Source of the DNA: Mesostigma viride
Lineage: Eukaryota > Streptophyta > Mesostigmatophyceae > Mesostigmatales > Mesostigmataceae
DNA: 64,000 nt
Reading direction: 5' to 3'
Assembly: GCA_009746045.1 (NCBI GenBank)
Contig: RPFO01000090.1
Location: 1,015,298 to 1,079,297 of the forward strand
A program made the translations under genes and the position numbers. Numbering within the stretch: the stretch's first letter is position 1; each line of letters opens with the position of its first letter. Under the pieces are notes generated by a model. It had not been told where the DNA came from, did no database searches, and worked only from the letters and a program-made list of their open reading frames with translations. Positions 35,001 through 47,000 of the stretch are shown piece after piece.

Positions 35001-38000
35001 TCGCGCAAGTGTAAAAAAGTGATGATATGCGTTGCTCCACGGAGTAGTATAGTGACATGGGAAACAAACCAGATCTGTGGTAAGGTGGTGTGGTGCCTGG
35101 CACGGTTTGCAAATCATGCTGGAAGAGTTAACGGTGGCAGATTCTGGCATACTATTATTAGGATCATGTCCATTAAGCTGGCCCTTGCCCTACGATGATA
35201 ATAATATTATACAATAATCTGATGTAATAATATTATCATCGACTCAGGCGTGGAGGCCTGCATCGGAAGCTGCGCTGGCGAGCGGAAGTGCTGGCGCCGC
35301 CATGGTGTGCAGGGCCACTCTCAAGTCGTTCGAGGGGCCCGTGGAGGCGATGGCGGTGGACGCCGCGCGCATGCTTCTGTACACAGCCGGAAGGGACAGC
35401 GCGATCCGGGTCTGTGCTCGCATCCAGGCGGGCATTGTTCTGTAGCCTTGCGTTGTTGTTCTGTGACGTTAGTTAGCATTCGCTGCCAGAATATCGCAGG
35501 GTTCAGGGTCAAAGTGACCCTACATACACCCTGACGTACGCCGGTTGCGCCTCCTGAGGTTAAGTGGACGTTGCGACTATACGGGCATGAACCGTAGAAT
35601 GATGTAATGCATGCCCATGGCCATGAGCTTCCTGTTGTGTCGTTCAGGCACCAATGCTATGTACGGAGCACTTTGTGAGGATGTGCTTTTATGAGGCTCA
35701 GGCGCTGCGCCGAGCCTGTGTGCATTTTGTAGGATCATTAAACTACGATGGCATGCATGCGAGGGCAATTGTTCTGTAAACCAAGTGCACAATTGAAAAG
35801 GGAGTGTGTTATGTAGGAATGCAGTTGAGTCCTTCACTGGCTTGCCTTGAAAGAAAGCTACAATTTTTGTCGATGCCTACGAATCATTAGATTTGGCAGG
35901 CTGGGCATTGAATTCCATCGACCGGGCCATGAAAAAACAGGCACTGTACAGTTTCTCACATGCGCGCTCGCACCTTCAGTCGTATGAATCTACGTGTGCT
36001 GTGTAGGAGTTCTATTGTTTCTTTGAAAATACGTACGTTTTGGGGGGCTGGGATCCAAAATTTTGTAACTTCCGCTGAGTTCGAAGTCGTGGGGGCTCAT
36101 GACAGCATCCACAAACTTTCGTCATCGTTCTTCCACTCATCATCCTCTGTTATCTACAACAGGTCTGGAACACTGCCACCATGTCCACCATGCTGGTCCT
36201 GAGAGGACACCTGGCCGTGGTCACCACCCTGCTCTTTCATGACGGAAACCTGTATTCAGGCTCAGCCGACAAGTCGATCATGGTAAGTAACAGTTTTGGT
36301 ATAAGGAATAAGTTGATAATAGTATCATGAAGATCAAGCCTAGTGTCAGATAGTAATAAGGGGCGAGCGAGCAGGTGCTTGTCTTGGAAAGGCGTGGATG
36401 CAGCAGTCTGAATTGGGCACCTAGCTCACCCTACACACCCGCCCAGCTATCAGGGGCAGCAGCGCAGAGAAAACCGTCGTGCTCGACTAAAAAAAAAAAG
36501 GTATCTCCGATGCAAATTCATCCGTTTTCACGCTTGTGTCTGTTTTGGTTCGCGTGTATGTGGCCGCTTCGTATGTAGTACTGTATCCCTTCTTTTTGGT
36601 AAATCACTCTGCCCCGTGTATATCTCCTTTTCAGTTGCCTCATCCTGTCCCCATCTTTGTCATGCTTCATTGCGTGCGTGCGGTCCTAGGTGTGGAAGGA
36701 CGGCCACTGCATCACCATGCTGAGCGGCCACACCGAAGCAGTGCGCGTCCTCACCTTGCACGACGGGTGCCTCTACTCGGGTGCAAACGACAGCACGATC
36801 CGCATGTGGGACACGTCCGCCGCCCAACGTGCCCCCGTCACCAACCTCGCCTCCACCTCCGCCGCCGCCATGATGGGCCGTGGGGCAGCCTCCCCGCCAG
36901 TCGCCATGGCGCTGCCAGCACAGCAGGGCCCTGGGTGGCCGACAGGGCCCGGCCCAGCAATGCCTGCCCTGCCCTTCCTGCCCCTCCCCGCAAACCCCAA
37001 TCTGTGGAAGGGCGCCGGGCCGGGCGGCGTACGCCCCCCCCCCCTTGGTTTTCCTGCGGCCACATTGATGGCGCCGCCATCCGCCGCGCAAGCCGCGTAC
37101 GCGCTTCTGAACGACGCGGGCGCGAATTTGAACCAGCTCGCCGCGCTGAGCTTCAACTTGCATCCGCAGGCGCTCACGCCGGTGGGCCAGGCCATTGTCC
37201 GCCCCCCCGTCGTAGGGGGTTACAGCCCCCCGCTGATCCCTCTGGTCCCCGCCACCATGCCCCAGGACGCGTGGCTAACGATAAGGGGCCCTCGGCCGCA
37301 AGGGCCCCCGCTGCTGTCAGCGGGGGCCGCTGGCGTGGGCCGCGCGGGCACCCGGCAGTCCGCCCAAGCCGCGACGATGGGAGGTAAAGGTCGGGGGTCT
37401 CGCCCAGGGAGCGGGCAACCCGTTATTCAGGTGCCAGGTGCCGTAATAAAGCTAGCGGATGGTGTCGGCAAGGGCGGCACTGGCGGGGTGTCGTCGGTGT
37501 CAAGCATGGTGAAGTCATCAGTATCAAGCGCCGCGGGGGCCGCGGAGGCGTCCAAGGTAGACGCGGCTGCTTGCTGGGGAGACAACCCCAAGAACGTGCT
37601 GATTGGGAGCAATCTCTACGGGGGCACGAACGCCGGCGCCCAGACGGGGGGCGGCCCCCTCCCTCTGTCCACGTACACTCTCCCGAACAACTCGGGCTTC
37701 TGCACCACGATGCCACTGCCCGATGGCCTGGGCAGCGCGACCGGTGCCGGGCGCAAGAAGGCGGAGGCGGAGAAGAATTGCGTCCTCGACGCGCTTGAGC
37801 AGCTGCGCATCGCGGGCGTGATCATGCCGCCATCCGTCACGGGGGGGAAAGGTGCCGCGGTTGTCACGGAGGACCGCATCCCTCCCCGGCTGGAGATCCC
37901 TGAGCGCCACCGCGCGGCACTAGAGATGGCGCTCCAGGGGTTCTGGAACAGCCCCTCCCCGCAGGTCCCCCGCTCGAAGAGGCTGGGAGGTGAGTCCCTG

Positions 38001-41000
38001 GGCCTGATTGACAGCTTCGTGGGGCTCGACTTGTCGGCCCAGGAAGGAGGGACCACGGGAGAAGGGCCGCCAGCTGGCGGCAGCTCGTCGGCGGGCTGGC
38101 CCACGTCGCAGCCTCGGCTCGCGGCACTCAACGCGGACCTGCAGGCAAGGGCCGAGGCGCGGCGCAGGGACCCTGGGATGGCGGCGTGGCTGGAGGCGAG
38201 GGACCGGCTGCCCGTGTCACGGTTCCGGGAGGACATCTTGCGGACGGTGGCGAAACACCCGATGACGCTGCTGATCGGGGAAACGGGATGCGGCAAGAGT
38301 GCGTGGTGGACAGGAGCCAAGTGATGTACAGGAGCCATCTGCACACAAGTCATTCTGAGAGTTATCCACACGCCATCATCTTGATCACTCCTACATGGCA
38401 TATACATAGACATTCATAGACTATACGCCACCTAGACAAGTCATGCTCTCGTTGTCCCGATGAGAGTTCCTGTTGTGATCAGGCCTTTATAAATATCATA
38501 AGGGCGTGGACTTACCTAATAGTTCTAGCAGCTGAACTACCATGGGGTGTGACAGTCGTATGGGCCATGGCGCAAGCCCTACTAGTGTGCTGTTGATTTG
38601 TCACCAAACAGCTTCATCATGCCGGGTGTGGTACCCAATGTCCAACAGGGGCACACCACCGATGGAAGGACAGTTACCTATGAAATCCTGCTTTAAAATA
38701 TGCATATTACTATCAGGAATCAAGGAGCCATACCTATGTAGCATATCCCCATGATGGGACTGAATTATGGGAATCCGGCTTTGCGTGTGGCATGAATTTT
38801 AAGTTCTGCGGTTATCCTGACGTGACACCGGTTTTGTGAAGTTTTTCTTTTTTTTCCTCTTGAAGGGTGGCCTTTTATGATGCTGGCCTGTGGGCCAAAA
38901 TTACTGTCGTGACTAATATGCCATGTATGGCTAATCTGTCTAACGTGCTGTTCTGTTTGGCCTAGAGCTGATTGTGTGAGGTGGATGTTGATCATTTCTG
39001 TGCCTTGATAGTAGATATTTCCGTGTCTATAGTTTGTCTAGCTATCCTAATCACATGTCCTGGTCACTTGGATGAGGGAATACAGATGCTTGAATCTCTT
39101 CAGGACACATGCAATTTACCAAGAACTTGTGGAGGCTCGAATTTCTTGCTGTAGACTCCTCGGACTTCCATCGCTGGACTTCTGCTTGGCCTTTTGGCCT
39201 TTTGACCTTTTCTGCATCAACCTCTGTCTAAAATCCCTTCTCCGTTCTATGCCTTGTCCTGCGTTGGACCTGCTGTTTCGTGTGCGTGTGGCATGGGCGG
39301 CATTTTTTCGGCTCCCCGCAGCTACTCAGGTGAGGGCTATTCTCGGTTCCTGGCTACCGTAGTGGTCAAAATCACTTTGCGTCTAATTGTTTGCGAATCG
39401 ACCTCGCAAACTGCTATTAATGGGCTTCATTCTGGGTCGCTAAGTTCAAATGTTACCGCGCCGCGCCGCACAGCCCCAAGCCTAGCTATTTTAATCAGAG
39501 CTACCCAATGGATCAATCAAGTTTCTCAGTTGGGTAGTTGGGTTACATCGAAAGGGGGCCAAGGGATATGAAGTTGGTGAGACCCAAGCCACTGACCACA
39601 AACAAGTCGATCGGCTGGCAAACCTAAAACTTTGCCTTCGTTTTGGGTCGCAAACCATAAATTTCAAGTTGTTTGGGGTCGCAAAGTAATTATTCGCAAA
39701 GTGATTTTGACCACTACGTACGGTATCGTAATGGTGATAAATTGTCACCATGCTGCCATGGACCATGCCGGTGCCATCCTGATACGATCTTTATTTCCAA
39801 TCCTTGCAAAGCCTTAGTTACGCCTGTGCAACTGAAGCGGCGTACAGTGACAAGCTGCTGCTTGGACTTGGAAGGGAACTGCGCATGTTCTTAATAAGTG
39901 CGGGCAGTACGAGGAGACTAGACCATTTACTGTACATAGAGCAGCCTAGGCTAAGTAGGGCAGGTCCCCCTGATGCTTCTCAGTCACCGACTTGCTCAAT
40001 CGCTACCTATTTAATCACTATTGTCCAATACTCTTAATATTATTGATGCTGCGCAGGTCCCCCAGATGCTTCTCGAGGACGCCGAGGCCAAGGGCGTGGG
40101 CGCGGGCGTTCGAGTGATCGTGACACAACCGCGCAAGGTGGCCGCCATCACCGTGGCCGAACGGGTCGCAAGGGAACGCGGCGAGTCGTTGGGCGAGTCG
40201 GTGGGATACTCGGTCAAGTTGGAGATGGTCAAGCCACGGCGCCACGGGGGCACCATAATGTTCTGCACCACAGGTTAGGGCGACACCATGTTGTGCTCTA
40301 CCGGGAGGTCTAGTACTCTATGGTCTAGTATTCTAGGTATGCTGCTAGGTATGCGAGGTATGCGAGGTATGGTACTAACTAGGCTTGGTAGGCTGGGTAG
40401 GCGAGGTAGGTGAGGTAGATGAGGTAGGTGAGGTAGGTGAGGTAGGTGAGGTAGGTGAGGTAGGTGAGGTAGGTGAGGTAGGTGAGGTAGGTGAGGTAGG
40501 TGAGGTAGGTGAGGTAGGTGAGGTAGGTGAGGTAGGTGAGGTAGGTGAGGTAGGTGAGGTAGGTGAGGTAGGTGAGGTAGGTGAGGTAGGTGAGGTAGGT
40601 GAGGTAGGTGAGGTAGGTGAGGTAGGTGAGGTAGGTGAGGTAGGTGAGGTAGGTGAGGTAGGTGAGGTAGGTGAGGTAGGTGAGGTAGGTGAGGTAGGTG
40701 AGGTAGGTGAGGTAGGTGAGGTAGGTGAGGTAGGTGAGGTAGGTGAGGTAGGTGAGGTAGGTGAGGTAGGTGAGGTAGGTGAGGTAGGTGAGGTAGGTGA
40801 GGTAGGTGAGGTAGGTGAGGTAGGTGAGGTAGGTGAGGTAGGTGAGGTAGGTGAGGTAGGTGAGGTAGGTGAGGTAGGTGAGGTAGGTGAGGTAGGTGAG
40901 GTAGGTGAGGTAGGCAAGGTAGGCCAGGTAGGCCAGGTAGGCCAGGTAGGCCAGGTATACGTTGTGACAGGGCGACCTCTTAAAAGCTGGGGCCATATAT

Positions 41001-44000
41001 ATACTGATATTATAGTATCCGTGTCAGTATTATTGTATTCATGAAGGGGTTGATTCCATAGTTCTTGTAGCAATGATGGTAGTATTAGTTAAGAGTTCTT
41101 GCAGTAATGATACTAGTATTATTTTTTGCTGCATGTTCATCCCTACCGGCCTCTCCCGCAGGCGTGCTTCTGCGGCAGCTTCAGAGCGGCGAGGGGCTGG
41201 CAGGCATCTCCCACGTGATCATCGATGAGGCCCACGAGCGGTCGCTGGAGATCGACTTTTTGCTGCTGCTTCTCAAGGAGCTCGTGCAAGGCCAGAGCCA
41301 AGGCCAAGGGCCAAGACAAGGGGCGGGGCAAGGTGGCCGGCATCAACGAAACAGCGGCTGGGCCGCGTCGGATATTTGGAGCAGCGGCGCGGATGGCAGC
41401 ATGATGCCTACAACGCCATTGCTCAAAGTTATCGTCATGAGTGCCACGCTCGAGGTGGGTCGACCGCTTCATCTGTTTCTCTCCAGGCTCTTTCCAACAA
41501 GTTGCTCCCATGGTATATGTCTTTGTTGTCATGTTCGGTGGGTCGAGCACTGAGGATCCCTTCTCTGACATATTTGGCGCGAGGCGCGCCCTATCCTTCT
41601 TTGACGCTAGGTCGGGTTTTCTTTCCGTGTTTTTGTGTCACGTTTGGTGGGCCGGTCTTTGTTTCATGTTTGGTGGGTCAGTCTCTGTTGCATGTTTGGT
41701 GGGCCGGTCTTTGTTTCATGTTTGCATGGTGGGTCGGTCTTTGTTTCATGTTTGGTGGGTCGGTCTTTGTTTCATGTTTGGTGGGTCGGTCTTTGTTTCG
41801 TGTTTGGTGGGTCGGTCTTTGTTTCATGTTTGGTGGGTCGGTCTTTTGTTTTTCTTTTCTTCTGATGTTTGGTGGGCGCTCACTCCCACTCCGCATCAGT
41901 GACAACTAAGGCTTGTATAGTGGTGTGACTCTATACACTAAGTGTTGTGACTCTACACTATAGTGGTGTGACTGTTGTATCTCCATGCTGATAACTCGAT
42001 TCGCTGCTGCTTTGTTGCAGCTCCATTCCTCTTTGTATCCCTGCTCGCTTCCATGCTGCTTTGCTGCATTCATGACCTCCACCGCCTTATATTCATAGTA
42101 TTAACCTGCTGTTTCTCAGCTGACGCGCAACCTGATGTCTATTGCCTACCTATCCCCTGACTGATTAATTCCCACGTACACCCCCATCGCATGTTCCTCT
42201 GGGCTCCCCACCCCCCCTCCAAAAAAAACATGGCCACTTGCAGTCATGCCTCTTCCAGCAGTATTTCAGCAGTGGCGGTGGGCCCTGCCCCACCATCAGC
42301 GTGCCCGGTTTCTTGCACCCCGTCCAGGAGCTATATTTAGAGAACCTCGCTGCAGTAATGCACACCGATTGCCCGCCCGCTGTGCTCCAGGCGCTGCGCC
42401 TGCCGCCGCCGCTGCCGCTGCGGGCTGAGTCAGCCTACGACAGTTACCGGCCCAGCGGGGGTGCCGTCGCTCGAGGGCTCGAGGGCTTGGCTGCCGAAAC
42501 AATCCTTGACCCTCGGCGGGTCAACGTTGACGTGGTTGCCGATGCAGCGTTGTTTGTGAGTTACATGCTGGCAGGGTCTGCCCCAGGGGCCGTGCTCGTC
42601 TTCCTTCCCAGCTGGGACATCATTAGCGCTATCAAGGGTGTGATTGCGGAACGAGCCACTTTCTGGGAGCAGCGGGCGCTGGCCTATTTCCAGGCCTCGT
42701 CGGGGGGGGAGGGTCCATGACGGGGGGAGGAGGGGGGTCGATCACACCGGGCAGCGGCACCATGAGCAACAGCACCAGCCGCGGGAACCTGAGGGATGGC
42801 GGGTTTGGCGGCTTTGCGGGCAGCGCGGCGGGTGGATTTGATATGGGGTTGTCGGGATTCGTGGACCCCCAACTCCTCGGGAACGAACTCCAGCTCCTTC
42901 GCAGTACCACCTCATCTCCTTTCCATGTCCCGAATTCTTCGTCGTCCACCTCCCTCTCGTCCAGCTCGTCGCCGCCGTCGCAGTCATACTCTTTCTCGTC
43001 CTTATCCCCGTTCTCCCCATCCACCCAGGCGGCTAGATACTCCAGAGGACCCTCGGGAGGCACCACCGGTGGGTCATCATCAGGGATGGGGCCGGCCTCA
43101 GCGAATTCATCGATGACCTTCTCCCCTGGAGGGAGTGTTGCCTCCTCGGCGGCAGCAGCGGCGGCGTCATCGCTCGCTCCACTCACCCCCCTTGTCCTTG
43201 TCCTCCATTCTTCCATCTCGATGGAGGAGCAGCGGCGGGTGTTTGAGCCAGCGCCACCTGGCACGCGCAAGCTCATCCTCTCGACCAACATCGCGGAGAC
43301 GAGCGTCACAATCGACGACGTGCGCTTTGTGGTGGACTCGGGGCGGGCCAAGGAGAAGGTGAATTTACGCGACCGACTATGTAGTTGGGCCATGCGATGA
43401 AATTGTCTTGGATTCAATCACTTGGACGAGCCAAGGGGAAGGGGAGCTGGGCGACAGACTCGGGCCATTCATTGACTAAACACGTGACTGCGTCAAGTGT
43501 CCGTGCAATAAAATCGTACTGGATTCAATCACTTGGGCAAGCCGAGGAAAAAGCCAGGGCAGGCCACATACACCCCCAGCCCCACATTTAAGATTCCCAG
43601 GTTTAAGATCTTGAGACCCTGGATTTTGAAATTTAATTCAGGTTTCAGATCGCAGGGCTGGTTTTGGGCAAAAGATCTTAAAGTAGGTACAAATGGCTGG
43701 TCAGTGGTATGCGATAGAGATTATGTACTCAGGTATACCGCATCAGGTTTATGATCCTACCGCTCTCAACTTTAAGGTCGTCAGCCCTGGATTTGATTTT
43801 AGGTTTAAGATCGCAGCCCTGGGTGGGGCGGACCCCAATCTTAACTGTGTGGGGGGGGTGTAGTTGCATGAAGGTGTACTTGGGCCCTAAGGTTGGGCCC
43901 TATATCTGTGTGGTGGAGGCTGTTCGTGGCCACATGCCTACGAAGAATGTCATGTATGTCAGGAACAGGTTTCATTGTCCACCTATGTCAGTGAGTTTCA

Positions 44001-47000
44001 CATCATTCCAACTTTACCGTGTCAAAGCCTGGGTGGTGGGCTTGATCGTGCCGTGGACTCTCACCCAGTAACCTGCTCCACTATTGAGGTTTTTGTGCCT
44101 CTGCTTTGCGATTGGTACCAGCATACAGATTATTACAGTGGCATGCTACTCTGCTTCCTTCCCTCTGGCCTCTCCCGCCCTTGCTTTTTATCCAATACCC
44201 CTGCACTGGCCCCCCTCGGCAGATGTATCACGCGCACACCGACACGGCGCACATGCTGGTCGGGTGGACGTCGCGCGCCGCCTGCAAGCAGCGCGCGGGG
44301 CGGGCGGGCCGCGTCGGGCCCGGCGTGTGCATCCGGCTCTTCACGCGCGAGGTCGTCGCGCGGATGGATGAGCACACGACGGCCGAGCTGCTGCGCTCGC
44401 CGCTGGAGGAGCTGGTGCTGCAGGTGGGTGCCGGGTCACTTTAGACAGCCCGGTCTCTGTAGGGACTTTGATTGACAGTGTATAGCATAAGCATTCTTTG
44501 TACGCATGGCTGTTGGAAGCGCTGGTGCTGCAGGTGGGGTGGACCACCAGCCGGATTGGTGGCCAGAAACTGGAGAGAGAGTTTGTTTGCCATGCACTAC
44601 GTATAGCAGGAGCATGCGGTAGTGAGCATTGCCGTTGAAATTGTTGGAGCTGCTGGTGGGTCGATGGAGGGGGGGTGCGGGGGGGAGGGCAGCCGGGCGC
44701 CGCAGAAGCTTTTCAGGCCAACCCAGCATTTTTCCACTGTGGCAGTCTTTCCCAGATAAACACGCAATCAAGTACTGTCAAACTCAAATCATGTCAACGT
44801 TAGAAAAGGTAGCATTTGTTGCCTGTTCTGAGACCCTCATCAATCGACCCGTTGGTGCCACGCACCCATCACAATGGACTCTGTGTGGTGTCCACCAATG
44901 CTTTGTCTCTCCTCTATCGTGTCCGATTGCTGCTGTGGCATGCCTCTGGCATGAAGGAGAAAGGGGGTCTCTGCCCTTTCTTCCTGTTGTGCACATACAG
45001 GGATTAAAAGCACTCCGGTGCTCCGTGACTCCCCAGCGGGAGCACGAGTTTAATTAATTAATTAATTGTTTAATTAATCAATTAATTAATTAATAAGTCT
45101 CTTGGTGAAATCAGGACTAGTTTATGCATAGCTTTTACTGCATGCTACTTGCTAGATCCTCTCAGATGCGACTTTTTGCCAAACGCAACCACTCGTATTG
45201 CTGATTGTGCCCGGCACGTCTCGCTCATGCAGGTGAAAGCGCTAGGCGATGCGGCTGCGGAGCGCCAGCGCACGTCACGGGGGAGCCTCTCGTCCTCCTC
45301 TGCTACCGACATCTGCGTCAGCACCAGCACCAGCAACCTCAGCAGGGGCAGCATGAGCACCGGCAGCAACAGCGTTACAGTGACCGGCAGCAACAGCGGT
45401 CTACTGACCGGGGGCAGCGAGGGCAACCTAGCGGTCAGCCTGTGCGCCGAGGCGTCGCGAAAGGGCGGCGTGCAGCCGTTCCTGTCCCGTTTGATCCAGC
45501 CCCCCCAGGCGGCGGTGATCAGCAAGGCGCTAGTGTCGCTGCAGGACATGAACGCGCTGGACGAGGAGGTGGGTGTGCGTGTCATTGTAAACACACCAAG
45601 GAGGTGGGTGGGAGGGCCGGGCATGAGTGGTACATGCAAACGTTTGTTGCAGGACAGCAAAGCGCTGGGTGAGGAGGTGATTGTCATGGGGATGGCCGGT
45701 AGCTAGCTCGGCACGGCGGCCAAGGGGACAGGTCAGTTGCAGGACGGCAACACGTGGATGTGGATGAAGAGGTAATTCATTGCCATAGGGACGACTTCAG
45801 GACAGGAGCGCGCTGGGTGAGTAGGTGGGTGACAGTGTGTGGTATCAGAAGTTGCATGATCGAGTCCTGGCATGTCCATCAGAACATTTCCTCCCTATAT
45901 GTTCCCTGGAATGCTCGCCCGGATCACATGCCGCCCGAATCCCCTGTGACCTGCATGGCCCTGGATGTTCCCTTTAGACATCGGTGGATGCCTCACGTCT
46001 GTGGATGCCTCACACCTTTGTGTGCTATACGCGTGGGCCGGACCATGCGTGCACGAGTTCACATTAAACCCGACCATGCGTGCACACGCGCACATGCGTG
46101 AGGTTCCTGTTCTAATAAGGGCTACGCTTTGTTCTATACTGCAATAATAGTTTTTCCTATAGTGCACACGAGTGAGGTGCACCCGATCTTTAGGGTCACC
46201 CTTAATCCTACATTGCCATAGCAAGTCTCTATCTATCCTATAATGCACACGAGTGAGGTCCCCACTGTGTGCCTTCATTCAGCCATGCATGAGGCGCAGG
46301 TCCCCACATGAGGAGGCTACCCGTTAACTCTTTAGTCGTATTGCCATTGTGATCCTATATCCTGTAGTCCACATGAGTCGCAGGTCCCCACTGATCAGGA
46401 GGTTACCCTTTCATTCTATACTGCCGTGGGGACCTTGGGTGCACGATTGCACACGTGCGCCTGCAGGAGATGCTCACGCCGCTGGGCCGCGTGCTAGCGC
46501 AACTGCCCCTCCACCCGCGCGTCGGCAAGATGATCGTCTATGGCGGCCTGCTCGGCTGCCTGGACGCTGTGCTCGCGCTGGCGGCCGCCATCGACGTCAA
46601 GGACCCCTTTGTGGCCCCCTTTGGGTTCCGGGCAAAAGCGGACGCGTGCCGCCACCGGTTCGCGGCCACCTGCAACGCGCACGCGAGCGACCACCTCGCG
46701 CTGCTGGCTGCGTTTCAGGGATTTGAGGTGGCAGAGCGCGGGGGTTACGCGAACCAGTTCTGCGAGGAGGTGTGTGGCTGGGGCCGCTTCTCGTGGTTGA
46801 TTCTCGGAACGTAGCTTTTCTGTAGTAAGGTAAAAGGATAGTCGCACTAGTTCTGTGAGGCTAGGTTCGCACCTTCCGGGAGCCCCCTTTTTTTATGTGT
46901 GTGGCAACGTGACCCTAAACTTCCTGGCCATGTGGGAAGCCGCATTTGTGGAGCGTCGTGCATCATAGTCATCTGGAAGAGATGGTGGTTCTACGAGCAG

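Larger units (their letters stand above)
29615..35247 (+). other. Intron 4 (5.6 kb), repeat-rich
   Basis: The intron runs from GTGAGT to ATCGACTCAG. It holds a degenerate AGATCTGTGGTAA-type minisatellite (30100-30700), a SINE-like repeat (31235-31379), a 36-bp minisatellite split by a MITE-like element (31575-33352), and a second patch of GGTAA-type repeats (34740-35085). 33353-34740 shows nothing else apart from a 10-bp-arm hairpin at 34667-34692. Confidence 0.6.

Noticed and set aside
36536-37387. 283-codon frame overlapping exon 7
   Set aside because: Different frame of the GC-rich exon 7; Arg/Pro/His-rich shadow with no motif.
40375-41073. Long open frames on both strands ([23 protein letters not shown])
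   Set aside because: They are forced by a 9-bp repeat without stops; the sequence lies in intron 9 of the helicase gene.
42238-42720. TGA at 42718 as a genuine end of a shorter helicase protein
   Set aside because: Motifs V and VI, HA2 and the OB-type domain continue downstream in proper order after a one-base shift.
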